A stretch of 42,064 bases of DNA from Pandoraea terrigena (GCF_902459705.1 NZ_CABPRU010000019.1:1-42064); one strand, 5' to 3'; counted from the first letter of the stretch, positions 32,582 to 40,565 are shown. Translations and numbers: made by a program. The notes: generated from the sequence alone by a model not told the origin.

Positions 32582-33079
32582 ATGAACGACCGACACTTAG
32601 ACGATCTTCGCGCCCTCACTTCGATTTACGAAGAGGTAATGTGGCTGTCAGGCCGCCCTAATGTGACGGCCAGTCGAGCGAGAGCGTGGTACACGCACGT
32701 GATGGCCGAGAGTGTAAAACGTCGAGTGAGGCAGTTTTCTGGGCTAGTTTCAATGGAGGCAATCGCGAGTCAAAGCGGCGACCTGCGACTAGAGCACCAC
32801 AAGAGAATTCAGACGACACTCACGGCGCTTGTTGATCGACATCGACGGGAGCAGCGACAGGACCCTGACGAGTTCGTGCGAACTGTGATTGAGTGCGAGT
32901 CCGTCCACATCGTTACGAGCGCGGAGAACTACGCCGCGATGCGCGCTCGCGGGGACTACGAAATGGCCGGGATCGAGCTGGTGCCTTGGGGCGAAATCCA
33001 TGAGCACCGTCGGCGCGAGCTGTGGAACAAGATGCTCAGAAGCCGGGTTGCCAACGCTACCACGTTCATCGTGACTTAG
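32582..33079 (+). CDS. Hypothetical protein, 165 aa
   Basis: The ATG follows CACGGAAA directly. Mixed helical N-terminal half (VKRRVRQFSGLVSMEAIASQ, LEHHKRIQTTLTALVDRHRR) and a C-terminal half with FVRTVIECESVHIVTSAEN and GIELVPWGEIHEHRR. The sense of the latter resembles small-nuclease or HNH-like proteins (EIHEHRR), but no complete motif is visible. Unrecognised. Confidence 0.55.
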   Translation: MNDRHLDDLRALTSIYEEVMWLSGRPNVTASRARAWYTHVMAESVKRRVRQFSGLVSMEAIASQSGDLRLEHHKRIQTTLTALVDRHRREQRQDPDEFVRTVIECESVHIVTSAENYAAMRARGDYEMAGIELVPWGEIHEHRRRELWNKMLRSRVANATTFIVT

Positions 33080-33203
33080 GCCAGAAAGCACAAGCCCGCT
33101 ATGGCGACCTACAAGGACATCCAGATCCCGAGGAAGCCATGCGGCATTAGGGCTGGCTCCGCTGACAACGGAAAGATTGCCATGAAATTTGCAGGAGAGC
33201 AGG

Positions 33204-33410
33204 ATGCTTGGAACTGACGAATGGAAGGACCGAGTCATCGCGTCCAGCACGACGCTGTGCCCATCCTGCGAATCAACAGAGGTGACGATGGGTGCTTGCG
33301 CGATCGGCACCAAGACGGTTCACCAGGAGTACGTGTGCGAGTCTTGTCAGCATGAGTTCACGGCACTGTTCGTGCTTGCTGGTTGCTATGTTGGACATCC
33401 GAACAACTAG
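33204..33410 (+). CDS. Zinc-ribbon-like small protein, second paralogue
   Basis: 68 aa from ATG 33204, preceded by AGGAGAG. CPSC and CESC knuckles and almost the same sequence as 30676-30882, with changes concentrated in the last 12 residues (FVLAGCYVGHPNN versus FALTGCYQGHPET). Just upstream at about 33106-33147 an out-of-context LQGHPDPEEAMRH-stop frame looks like a decayed third 3' end. Confidence 0.7.
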   Translation: MLGTDEWKDRVIASSTTLCPSCESTEVTMGACAIGTKTVHQEYVCESCQHEFTALFVLAGCYVGHPNN

Positions 33411-33425
33411 ACGGGAGTGGCCGTG

Positions 33426-33692
33426 ATGCGGAACTGCAAATGTGGATGCGGTGAGCCTGTGAAGGGACAGAGAGTCTTCGTCAATAAGGAGCACCAGTTG
33501 GCATGGATGACTGTCGGCGGAGCAGCCGAAATCGGGGCACTACAACCCCTCGAAGCAAAAATGCGAGGCGGAGCGACGGCAGGACGCATGTCGGCAGAAA
33601 ACGGGAAACTCGCGGAGGCGTCGAAGAAAGGCGCGGAGCGCGCGCGGGAAATCGCAAAGCAGTTTCGCGATCGCAAAGCTGACGTCAAATAG
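33426..33692 (+). CDS. Small protein with a Cys-rich N-terminus
   Basis: 88 aa. The N-terminus CKCGCGEPVKGQRVFVNKEH suggests a zinc-binding knuckle (CxCGCG…H). The rest is basic and helical (KLAEASKKGAERAREIAKQF). Start choices are GTG 33417 or ATG 33426; I prefer the ATG. Possibly nucleic-acid binding. No family assigned. Confidence 0.55.
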   Translation: MRNCKCGCGEPVKGQRVFVNKEHQLAWMTVGGAAEIGALQPLEAKMRGGATAGRMSAENGKLAEASKKGAERAREIAKQFRDRKADVK

Positions 33693-33700
33693 GAAGAATC

Positions 33701-34042
33701 ATGACCACGCCCGTAGATGAAGACGACGACGGAATTGAAACTTCGATGTTCTATTCCGTCATCGGCGAGATGGAGCGCGTCTGGGGAGAACCGGGATTAG
33801 ACGGCACGTCAGACGAGTACAAGTGGTTGGAAGCGAACTACCAAATCACGGAGGAGGAGGACGTCAAGTGGCAGATGGCCTTGCAGTACTTCGTTAATCA
33901 TGACCTTCCTGAAGACGATGAGAGCGATCCAGAGGTCATGGCATTTCTCGACGACTACGATGCGGTGAGGTCATTCTTGGCCGAATTCCTTCGGAAGTAT
34001 CGAAGCAGTGACAAGGTCTATCTGCGACCGTCAGCGCTTTAG
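33701..34042 (+). CDS. Acidic hypothetical protein
   Basis: 113 aa, strongly acidic (DEDDDGIE near the start, then ITEEEDVKW and EDDESDPEV), with a helical C-terminus (YDAVRSFLAEFLRKYRSS). TAGGAAGAATC precedes ATG. Acidic soluble proteins of this size are common among immunity proteins; this is context only. Confidence 0.55.
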   Translation: MTTPVDEDDDGIETSMFYSVIGEMERVWGEPGLDGTSDEYKWLEANYQITEEEDVKWQMALQYFVNHDLPEDDESDPEVMAFLDDYDAVRSFLAEFLRKYRSSDKVYLRPSAL

Positions 34043-34063
34043 GAAAACCGCGGAAAAGGCGAT

Positions 34064-34396
34064 ATGAGTCTCGCAACCCTCTGGAGATCACCGCAGGCGA
34101 TGGTGGTATCCGAATCAGACATAGACGCTGCCCTAGCGCACCTATCGGGTTTGCCGTTTAGGGCTAGGTCCCCAGTCCGATGGGAGAGGCAGCGCCTTTT
34201 CCAGAGAATTCGCGAGGTCATAGGAGCCGAGCGGCGAGTCGACCGACTGTACAACATTGCGCCCGGGGTGTTCGCTATTGTGAAGCCCTTCGGGATTGAT
34301 CTCGCCCATCCAGTGGCTGAACCGGAAGAGCGCTTGCAAGTATGGCTCGCCATCCGGTCTGTAGGTACAGACCCGGCGCGCATCAGTTCACTTTAG
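34064..34396 (+). CDS. Hypothetical protein, 110 aa
   Basis: It follows a doubled leader (AGGAAAACCGCGGAAAAGG). Contains WERQRLFQRIREVIGAERRV and a beta-rich NIAPGVFAIVKPFGIDLAHP. No family recognised. Confidence 0.55.
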   Translation: MSLATLWRSPQAMVVSESDIDAALAHLSGLPFRARSPVRWERQRLFQRIREVIGAERRVDRLYNIAPGVFAIVKPFGIDLAHPVAEPEERLQVWLAIRSVGTDPARISSL

Positions 34397-34419
34397 CAAC
34401 TGGAAAACAGGATACAGCT

Positions 34420-35040
34420 ATGAATGGAATCAACAGTACGCCTGATGGGCTGAGCGATGACGATGCAAATGAATGCATCGACCACATCGAGGGCATCAGC
34501 GGCGTCCAGCTCACGCGTGACCAATTACACGACGTCCTTGATAGGCGGCTAATCGCAGAGGTTTCGGAGTGGGGCGTCGAAGACACAGAGGTCGGTGGTC
34601 GAATCGCAAATGCGATCTCCCTGCATCTCCTCGGTCAGTCGTGGCCCCTCATCGGTGACGGTATCGATATGGATTCACACGTGTCGGCACTTCAGGCTGC
34701 TGCGAGAGAACGCGGCTACGAGGTTTCAGACTTGGTCGATGAGAACGCGACCCTGCGACGCAGCGAGGCGCCGTCACGCCCCGATGCGCATCAGGTCGTC
34801 CATACGGTGGTCGTCGGTGAAGAACGACCGTCGATGCTCGAACGGCTAACACCGCAGGAGCGCGAAGCGCTCTTTTCATGGAGCCGCAAACAAAATCCCT
34901 CATCGCCTGGGGGCGCGATCGATCTGATGACGTGGCCGGGCTGGACGGGTGCTTTGCACCGCGTGCAGGCCGATTCAACGGCAGCGTGGGGCACCGCGCT
35001 CGATGTGATTGATCGCATCAAGTCGAGCAGTGCGAAATAG
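34420..35040 (+). CDS. Hypothetical protein, 206 aa
   Basis: ATG 34420 follows TGGAAAACAGGATACAGCT. Helical and acidic N-terminal half (DDDANECIDHIEGISGVQLT, LHDVLDRRLIAEVSEWGV), a low-complexity linker around residues 105-135, and a C-terminal segment LTPQEREALFSWSRKQNPSS with WPGWTGALHRVQADSTAAWG. One of the larger array members. Unrecognised. Confidence 0.55.
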   Translation: MNGINSTPDGLSDDDANECIDHIEGISGVQLTRDQLHDVLDRRLIAEVSEWGVEDTEVGGRIANAISLHLLGQSWPLIGDGIDMDSHVSALQAAARERGYEVSDLVDENATLRRSEAPSRPDAHQVVHTVVVGEERPSMLERLTPQEREALFSWSRKQNPSSPGGAIDLMTWPGWTGALHRVQADSTAAWGTALDVIDRIKSSSAK

Positions 35041-35052
35041 GACGGAAAAATT

Positions 35053-35415
35053 ATGAACCGCACTGAATGGCAGGACCGAGCGTATGACACTGCTTCGACA
35101 TCGGAGCTGTTCGCGGCGATGGATCGCCGATCGGAAGCGATCAATGCACGATTTGCGGAGCACGTAGCGCGCGTTTCGACTTTGAGCGGACGCGCGTTGG
35201 ACCCGTGGAACCCTGAGGTGCGAAGTCATGTTGTCCCGAAAGACGGCGAAGCATTGCCGAGCGACACCCGAATCTTTTGGGGAGAGGAACTGAAGCCCCT
35301 TCTGGTCGGCACCGTTGTGCGTGAAGTGAACCATATGCTACTGGTCGTTGTTGATCGCTCAGGCCCGGTCCCCGTTGTTTTTGAGGACCGATTCGACGCT
35401 AGGGACTTCATCTAG
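35053..35415 (+). CDS. Hypothetical protein, 120 aa
   Basis: GACGGAAAAATT precedes ATG. Helical N-terminus (TSELFAAMDRRSEAINARFA) and a beta-rich C-terminus (LLVGTVVREVNHMLLVVVDR, VPVVFEDRFDARDFI). No family recognised. Confidence 0.55.
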   Translation: MNRTEWQDRAYDTASTSELFAAMDRRSEAINARFAEHVARVSTLSGRALDPWNPEVRSHVVPKDGEALPSDTRIFWGEELKPLLVGTVVREVNHMLLVVVDRSGPVPVVFEDRFDARDFI

Positions 35416-35425
35416 GAAAACCGCG

Positions 35426-35560
35426 ATGACGTACGTACATGCATTGGCCGAATGGGCCTCAACGGCACCAGCCGACTTTTCCCTCCGAGTGAGTGCCGGT
35501 GCGTTGGTCGCCGTGATTCTCGTGGCGGCTGTGAGACAAGGTCTATTTGGGCGCCGCTAA
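35426..35560 (+). CDS. Very small single-helix membrane protein
   Basis: 44 aa with AGGAAAACCGCG upstream. One hydrophobic helix (LVAVILVAAVRQGLF) after an N-terminal amphipathic part. It is real if the shared leader marks genes. No family recognised. Confidence 0.5.
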   Translation: MTYVHALAEWASTAPADFSLRVSAGALVAVILVAAVRQGLFGRR

Positions 35561-35818
35561 CAGGCATCGGAAAAAGCTGTAGGAACACGATGCAAAAACT
35601 TGAACTCTTGGATTGGCCGCAGCTCGGCATTGGGGCCTACCTGGCCGTGGCCGACACGCCACTCTTCACGACAGGACATCTGGCTGTGTACGAGCTCGCG
35701 TTTGAAGACGACGCGATTAACGTTAAGCGCCGGGGCATGGATCTTGGACGATTCCGGCATGTGGCTATTAAGGGCGCGCGCCTATATGTCTTTGATGTCG
35801 AACGTCGCTGCCTTAAGG

Positions 35819-37305
35819 CATCGTCTTATACACAATTTCCAGCGTGACCGCCGGCACGTAACTTCTGCAATGTCTTGGCAGCGACATGAACCTCTTTGAG
35901 TCCGAGCCAAATTGCTTTCGCGCCGGGTTCGCCATCACCCTTGCGGCCGAGAAATCCGCCCAAGCGCGCGATCAAGCGCAACACCTCATTGAGCTTGGGC
36001 TTGGCCGGCTGCTTGACGTCGGTCAGCAAATACGCGCCGCGAATTTCATCGACATCGAAGAACAGTTCGGCATCTAGATCGGGGCAACTGCGGCCCATAT
36101 GCATCAGATGGACGATTCGCCAAGCCACGACCAGAAACAGCGCCAGCGCGCGTTCGAGCCGTTCGATTGCACCCAATTGCAGCGCCTCGACACGGCAACC
36201 GTTCTTCAGCACGTTGAACAAGATCTCGATTTCCCAGCGCGCCCGATACCAGTCGATCAGTTCAATCGCTTCCTGCAGCGTCGTGGCTTCTCGGTTGGTC
36301 AGCAAGCGCCATTCGATCGGCTTGACGCCGCCTGGTGCATCAAACTCACGCGCCACCAGACACGTGGCCGCTACGCTTTGACCAACGCCTGCTGGCAGTT
36401 CGATGCGCCGCAACCATATGTGCTGGCGCACCTGGCGCGCCTTCACGCCGTGACGCGAGCCCATCGTGAAGGCAATCTCGCCGAGCGGTGCACCTTCTGT
36501 CGCCGCCGCCCACAGCCTCGCTCCCTCGGGCAGCGCGCGGTCGTGGGCCGAGCGAATCAGCCAATCAGCCGGCGTGCCCAACTCCTGCGCCCGCACCATC
36601 AGCGCGAGCATGTCTGCCTCGCGATCAGCGACGTACACCAGTCGCGTGTGCGGCAGGCTCGATGCCGTTTGCGCCACCCGCTCGTAACCCTCGATCCAGC
36701 GCAGGCTTTCCTTGAGGCCGCCGCGCTTGCCCTGCGCGTCCTTGGGCTCACGCGCCCACATCCACGCGTCGAGTACACCCAGCGGCACCCGCTCAGGCGT
36801 CACCGCATAGGTCGGATGCAAATACATCCCGCGCTGCATCTCGTAAGACAGTGGCCCAAGGCCCGCGGCCTGCCGGCCGTTGAAATCCAGTTCCGTGGTG
36901 TCCTGCAGGCACAACACGACCGACTGAGCGGCCATTCGTTGCTCGGTCTGCCGCCAGTGCGGCTCCAGAATCGCACTCCACTCGACCTCGCCGTTGTCGA
37001 AGAAGCGGTACGCCGCCATCGTCTCGCCCCAGCCCCGACACGCCTGCGGCACGCCAGCCGTCGGCTTGGCCGCCAATCGCTCCATCAATGTCCTCGCTCG
37101 CTTGTTCAGGCGCGCGTCGCCAAGGTCGAGGTCAGCAAATTCGGTTTCCGTCCAGCACGGTGCTTCCAGGGCCAAGGCGTTCACGCAAAAAGCGAGAGTA
37201 AACGCGACGCGCCGAAAGTTTACAAGCCCCGGTCCATCTCATTGCTCGACGACCGTTTGTTCCAGCCTACGGTTGCGGAGGACAGACTTATGTATAAGAC
37301 GATGG
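35819..37305 (-). mobile_element. IS4-family (IS50/Tn5-like) insertion sequence with 9-bp target duplication
   Basis: 1487 bp. Ends are inverted repeats CATCGTCTTATACACAA and CATCGTCTTATACATAA, close to the IS50 outside-end core CTCTTATACACAA. Perfect 9-bp direct repeats GCCTTAAGG flank it at 35810-35818 and 37306-37314. It carries one intact transposase gene on the minus strand. Confidence 0.93.
35826..37184 (-). CDS. IS4-family (IS50-like) transposase
   Basis: 452 aa. The N-terminus WTETEFADLDLGDARLNKRA and GWGETMAAYRFFDN match the Tn5 transposase DNA-binding part. The catalytic core shows VVLCLQDTTELDFNG (first Asp), VYVADREADMLALM (second Asp) and the YREK-like motif IDWYRARWEIEILFNVLKNG (Glu). 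The dimerisation C-terminus is present. Intact and probably active. Confidence 0.95.
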   Translation of the reverse strand: MNALALEAPCWTETEFADLDLGDARLNKRARTLMERLAAKPTAGVPQACRGWGETMAAYRFFDNGEVEWSAILEPHWRQTEQRMAAQSVVLCLQDTTELDFNGRQAAGLGPLSYEMQRGMYLHPTYAVTPERVPLGVLDAWMWAREPKDAQGKRGGLKESLRWIEGYERVAQTASSLPHTRLVYVADREADMLALMVRAQELGTPADWLIRSAHDRALPEGARLWAAATEGAPLGEIAFTMGSRHGVKARQVRQHIWLRRIELPAGVGQSVAATCLVAREFDAPGGVKPIEWRLLTNREATTLQEAIELIDWYRARWEIEILFNVLKNGCRVEALQLGAIERLERALALFLVVAWRIVHLMHMGRSCPDLDAELFFDVDEIRGAYLLTDVKQPAKPKLNEVLRLIARLGGFLGRKGDGEPGAKAIWLGLKEVHVAAKTLQKLRAGGHAGNCV

Positions 37306-37359
37306 CCTTAAGGGGAGCCTCGGTCGCTTCGAAATTCACTGTACTTAATCGGAAGAACC

Positions 37360-37602
37360 ATGACGATGCGAACCAGCTACAGCCTCATCTGTCCATGCGG
37401 GCATAAGGGCGCAGTGCGGATGAGCGAGAACGACGCGCCATATTCGACGTGCTGGGAAAGCTACTCACTGGAAGGCTTCGACGGTGACACGTTCCACAAG
37501 GAAGGGGCGGCGGCCGGCTGGCCCGAGGTCTTCGAGCGCCTTCGGCCTGTGTGCCCGAGCTGTAGACGAACGCTGACGCCTGACAATCTTTCTGGCAGTT
37601 GA
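37360..37602 (+). CDS. Zinc-ribbon-like small protein (two CxC/CxxC pairs)
   Basis: 80 aa. CPCGHKGAVRMSENDAPYST near the N-terminus and CPSCRRTLTPDNL at the C-terminus could form one zinc site, with WESYSLEGFDGDTF between. The pattern is seen in small burkholderial hypothetical proteins. TCGGAAGAACC precedes ATG. Function unknown. Confidence 0.6.
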   Translation: MTMRTSYSLICPCGHKGAVRMSENDAPYSTCWESYSLEGFDGDTFHKEGAAAGWPEVFERLRPVCPSCRRTLTPDNLSGS

Positions 37603-37612
37603 TGGGAAAAAT

Positions 37613-37882
37613 ATGGACCATTTCAGACCTACCCGAGAACCTGCACGGAGCATCTACGACACATTGCTGAGCGAGGCTTCAAAGAGGAAGGGCCGTCGCA
37701 CCGAAGACTGGATTTCGGCAGAGCGTGACGCTGTTCTGCGTGAAGCTATCTTCCTGGCACAGAAGATGGGTCGGCGCGCTCCTTCCCTTGAAGACGTCGA
37801 GCGCGCTGAGCGTGCAGCGATGGGGCACTCGGACTACATTGCGAAATGGTCATACGGCGTCGCCGCCGCGATCACCAGCTAA
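37613..37882 (+). CDS. Hypothetical helical protein, 89 aa
   Basis: GATGGGAAAAAT precedes ATG. Basic/acidic helical: LLSEASKKR-like LLSEASKRKGRRTEDWISAE, RDAVLREAIFLAQKMG and LEDVERAERAAMG. No family recognised. Confidence 0.55.
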   Translation: MDHFRPTREPARSIYDTLLSEASKRKGRRTEDWISAERDAVLREAIFLAQKMGRRAPSLEDVERAERAAMGHSDYIAKWSYGVAAAITS

Positions 37883-37893
37883 TCGGAAAAAAT

Positions 37894-38121
37894 ATGAACC
37901 TGGAACACCTGGACGAAATTGCCCGAGAAGCATGGGCCTGAAACTGCCAGCGGGTCGGCGTGTTGTCGACCGGGGAAGTTCTGTACGTGGCGCTGGCTTC
38001 AGGCCGTATGCGCGAGCTGGCACCTAGCGATTCCGTCGCCTACGCCGTCGAACGAGTCGGCCCTGAAGCGATGGCCCACATGCTGGAAGTGTGGCCCGCG
38101 AGTACTCAACGCAAGAACTGA
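37894..38121 (+). pseudogene. Small array gene with an internal TGA stop
   Basis: ATG 37894 follows TCGGAAAAAAT. After 15 codons (NLEHLDEIAREAWA) a TGA at 37939-37941 interrupts a frame that otherwise runs on as NCQRVGVLSTGEVLYVALAS and SVAYAVERVGPEAMAHMLEV to a stop at 38119-38121. The downstream part has the composition of a real protein. TGA could be a mutated Trp codon. Probably a recent nonsense mutation. Confidence 0.6.
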
Positions 38122-38134
38122 CTGGAAAAACGCG

Positions 38135-38620
38135 ATGAAGATTGCATCCACAGGCGGCATTGAACTCGACATCGGTAGCGGCGTTGAGCATACGTTGTTG
38201 TTGGCACCGATGCGCAAGGGCAAAAGCGTGCTCGTTCAGGCGGAAGCGGACCGGCTCGGAATCCCTTACGAGGAAATGAAGCGCCGTCTTGAACCGACAC
38301 CGGAACAACAAGCACGGGCACGTATGAGGCAGGAAGAAAGGGATTGTCGCGAAGCAGTACGGCTCGACGCAGTTCGCAAGGCGTATTGGGACAACACGGA
38401 AAATCCGGATTCTGACCTGTACCCATTGGTCAACGCATTGGACGATATCGTCACTGATTCGACCGTTGAGCAGCAGCGCATGCTTTTCATGATGTTGCCT
38501 GCCGATGTGTTCGGGATGGGGCTTGCGTGGGGTTTCTCGGATACGGAAGTACGGGACCGGATTTACGAGTTCGTAGCTGAGAATCGCGACGCGGTAACGC
38601 AGGCAGTATCGGTCAAATAG
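38135..38620 (+). CDS. Hypothetical protein, 161 aa
   Basis: TGGAAAAACGCG precedes ATG. The N-terminus MKIASTGGIELDIGSG is followed by helical, Arg/Glu-rich TPEQQARARMRQEERDCREA and a C-terminal LFMMLPADVFGMGLAWGFSD. Its first 11 codons are almost identical to those of the short gene at 39286, suggesting that one arose from the other. Unrecognised. Confidence 0.6.
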   Translation: MKIASTGGIELDIGSGVEHTLLLAPMRKGKSVLVQAEADRLGIPYEEMKRRLEPTPEQQARARMRQEERDCREAVRLDAVRKAYWDNTENPDSDLYPLVNALDDIVTDSTVEQQRMLFMMLPADVFGMGLAWGFSDTEVRDRIYEFVAENRDAVTQAVSVK

Positions 38621-38636
38621 GACGGAAAAAGCACAC

Positions 38637-39275
38637 ATGCCCGGAGAACTCCACCAAAGACTCGTGACGATCGGAGCACAATGGCTGAAGCGCCAGGGCT
38701 TCGGTGTCGTAGCCACGGAGCTCGTCACGGCCGGTTCCTCAGAGCAGGCGGACGCAATTGGCTTCCGAACAACCTGCTCGGCACTGGTCGAGGCAAAGGC
38801 TTCGCGTGCCGACTTCCTGGCGGACGCCAGCAAGCCGCATCGCGCGGCCGGCGGGTTGGGGGTGTACCGCTTCTACCTGTGCCTGCCAGGCATCATCGAG
38901 GTGGGAGACCTGCCACCTCGATGGGGACTGTTGCACGCGGTCGGTCGTGGCGTGATTGAAGTGCTGCGCCCGACCGGCAACCTCTGGCCACCGTGCGGCA
39001 CTGCTGTTGGAGACTGGGAGCGCTTTCAGCATGCTCCCGACGAAAGTGCCGAGAGGGGCGTTCTGTATTCGATCGCGCGACGTCGATCCTTGACCCGATC
39101 GGACGAGCAGTATGAGAAGCGCCTGAAGGACGAGCAGGCTCGTGCTAGTGCGTTGGCGCGCCGAAATGACGAGTTGGCGGAACAGGTGCGGCAATTGCAG
39201 CTCCGCTCGTTCGCGCCAGGTAGGCAGGAAAGTGTGGCCGAATTGAAGGCCGCGATTCGCAGAAAGATTGCATAG
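38637..39275 (+). CDS. PD-(D/E)XK nuclease-like protein with C-terminal coiled coil
   Basis: 212 aa. The N-terminal half has the shape of a small PD-(D/E)XK-type domain: EQADAIG (D39) followed by SALVEAKASRADF (E52, K54) after an initial helix LVTIGAQWLKRQGFGVV. The fit to MmcB-like or nuclease families is by motif only. The C-terminal ~50 residues form a coiled coil (LKDEQARASALARRNDELAE). Possible DNA-targeting effector or repair protein. Confidence 0.55.
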   Translation: MPGELHQRLVTIGAQWLKRQGFGVVATELVTAGSSEQADAIGFRTTCSALVEAKASRADFLADASKPHRAAGGLGVYRFYLCLPGIIEVGDLPPRWGLLHAVGRGVIEVLRPTGNLWPPCGTAVGDWERFQHAPDESAERGVLYSIARRRSLTRSDEQYEKRLKDEQARASALARRNDELAEQVRQLQLRSFAPGRQESVAELKAAIRRKIA

Positions 39276-39285
39276 GAAATACGCG

Positions 39286-39414
39286 ATGAAGATTGCATTC
39301 ACAGGCGACATCGAAGTCATCGGCATCACCGACGTTCGCGTGGTGCTCTCGCATCGCGCAGTCTCGGACCTCAACGAGCAGGCTCGTGAGTGGGCCGAAA
39401 CACAACACGACTGA
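39286..39414 (+). CDS. Short array ORF sharing its N-terminus with the gene at 38135
   Basis: 42 aa preceded by TAGGAAATACGCG. MKIAFTGDIEVIGI mirrors MKIASTGGIELDIG of the 161-aa gene, and the upstream ACGCG is the same. It then diverges (VRVVLSHRAVSDLNEQAREW) and stops. Either a truncated paralogue or a distinct small gene sharing a copied 5' segment. Confidence 0.5.
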   Translation: MKIAFTGDIEVIGITDVRVVLSHRAVSDLNEQAREWAETQHD

Positions 39415-39432
39415 CCACGGAAAAGATTCGAA

Positions 39433-39534
39433 ATGTCGCTCTCTCTAACGCTCGTGTTTTACAAGTATACCGCAGCCCCGTTTGTCCGGCACGAACGCAG
39501 GGAGCGGAAAATTGACTCGAACGCGGCAGAATGA
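39433..39534 (+). pseudogene. Truncated array ORF, 33 codons
   Basis: ATG follows CACGGAAAAGATTCGA. It reads MSLSLTLVFYKYTAAPFV, then a charged tail and TGA. A second GGAAAA leader occurs inside it at 39507, as if two cassettes were fused by a deletion. Likely a 5' remnant. Confidence 0.4.
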
Positions 39535-39541
39535 AAAAGCC

Positions 39542-39805
39542 ATGACCCATTCACTGAGCCTGGATTGCGCGAAAGCGATCTACCGCACCGCGATTGATCC
39601 TCGCGCGAGCGATGCCGAGTCTGCTGCGTGGTGGGACGAAGTCGCGGACGAAGTGCGTGACGTGGTTGCAGCGCGTACGATCGTTGAGGCGGCCCAGGTC
39701 ATCGAATGGTGGCATCACGACTGGACGAGTGTTTCGGATACGGCGGGAGGTGCCGCGAAACGCATTCGATTGGCCGCTCGCGAGCTTTACACCGCAGCGC
39801 ACTGA
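39542..39805 (+). CDS. Hypothetical helical protein, 87 aa
   Basis: ATG 39542. Helical and tryptophan-rich: LDCAKAIYRTAIDPRASDAE, SAAWWDEVADEVRDVVAART and AAQVIEWWHHDWTSV. No family recognised. Context only. Confidence 0.55.
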   Translation: MTHSLSLDCAKAIYRTAIDPRASDAESAAWWDEVADEVRDVVAARTIVEAAQVIEWWHHDWTSVSDTAGGAAKRIRLAARELYTAAH

Positions 39806-39820
39806 TACGACGGAAAAACC

Positions 39821-40039
39821 ATGACTGCAAAAGACCTTAACCAAACCAGCTTTCTTCGTTCTCTTGTCCCCGGCATTGCGATGACGCTGTTGTGGGCGAC
39901 GGCCCCAATGCTGTTGGTCGTGTTTATGCTCTTTGACGCTGAGCAGCCGATTGAAATAACTCGATGGGCTGGTGGAACTTTAACGGCGCTCATCTTCGGC
40001 GCATGGATGGCCCGAAATGCAGGCTATTTCGACAGGTAG
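39821..40039 (+). CDS. Hypothetical two-helix membrane protein, 72 aa
   Basis: GACGGAAAAACC precedes ATG. Two hydrophobic segments (IAMTLLWATAPMLLVVFMLF and WAGGTLTALIFGAWMA). No family recognised. Confidence 0.6.
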   Translation: MTAKDLNQTSFLRSLVPGIAMTLLWATAPMLLVVFMLFDAEQPIEITRWAGGTLTALIFGAWMARNAGYFDR

Positions 40040-40097
40040 GACTGGCTAGGAAAAACGCTCGCGCTCTATGCTCGGGCCACACAGGAAAGGATGTTTC

Positions 40098-40334
40098 ATG
40101 ACGTTCCCACGTTACACCGAAGGTAAAAATCTATTTGTTCCGCTGGCAAGCTGGGATGCCCTCAAAGGGCGAAGCGACGAACAGCCATTTTGCGACATGA
40201 TCGAGGCGGCGCGAAAGACTATCCAGGCCGATGGGGCCTTCATCGTCTATCGCGAGAGCACTACCGAAATCATTTATCGTTGCGATAGGATTTCCGAGCT
40301 TGAGTCTGCTATCGAAGAGCAGTCAAACGGATAG
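40098..40334 (+). CDS. Hypothetical protein, 78 aa
   Basis: ATG 40098 preceded by AGGAAAGG. Contains YTEGKNLFVPLASWDALKGR and a helical/beta C-terminus with GAFIVYRESTTEIIYRCDRI. No family recognised. Confidence 0.55.
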   Translation: MTFPRYTEGKNLFVPLASWDALKGRSDEQPFCDMIEAARKTIQADGAFIVYRESTTEIIYRCDRISELESAIEEQSNG

Positions 40335-40343
40335 GCAAAACAC

Positions 40344-40565
40344 ATGCCAGTCAGCCATGTCACGATCCCGCATAGCGTCTCCAATCGCTGGCGCATCGCC
40401 GGGTGGGTTGATGAACACAAACATGCAGTGAGGTTGTGCAGAGTAGTCGGCTACGAGCACGATGAAGATAGTATGGATGTCGCGCTTGTCGAATTCGTGA
40501 ATCGGACAGACCTGTTTGAGTGCACAGATGCTGTGGTTCACCCGCACATGCTTCTGCCCGCTTGA
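40344..40565 (+). CDS. Hypothetical protein, 73 aa
   Basis: Leader ATAGGCAAAACAC precedes ATG. Beta-rich: SNRWRIAGWVDEHKHAVRLC and VVGYEHDEDSMDVALVEFVN. Unrecognised; ends 15 bp before the next gene. Confidence 0.55.
   Translation: MPVSHVTIPHSVSNRWRIAGWVDEHKHAVRLCRVVGYEHDEDSMDVALVEFVNRTDLFECTDAVVHPHMLLPA

Larger units (their letters stand above)
35590..37348 (+). pseudogene. Small array gene interrupted by an IS4-family element
   Basis: From ATG 35590 the frame reads LELLDWPQLGIGAYLAVADT and further beta-rich sequence to ERRCLK, where the IS begins. Removing the IS and one copy of the 9-bp duplication joins in frame to KGSLGRFEIHCT and a TAA at 37346-37348. The intact protein would be about 88 aa. 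The insertion looks recent because both target copies and the flanking frame are intact. The family is unknown. Confidence 0.75.

Noticed and set aside
33101-33151. Independent short gene before the second zinc-ribbon paralogue
   Set aside because: Only about 16 codons, better explained as a decayed 3' end of a paralogue.
36099-37406. 435-codon frame opposite the IS4 transposase
   Set aside because: Shadow frame; the opposite strand encodes a complete Tn5-type transposase.
37939-37941. Selenocysteine codon
   Set aside because: No SECIS-like hairpin or selenoprotein family match was seen; a nonsense mutation is simpler.
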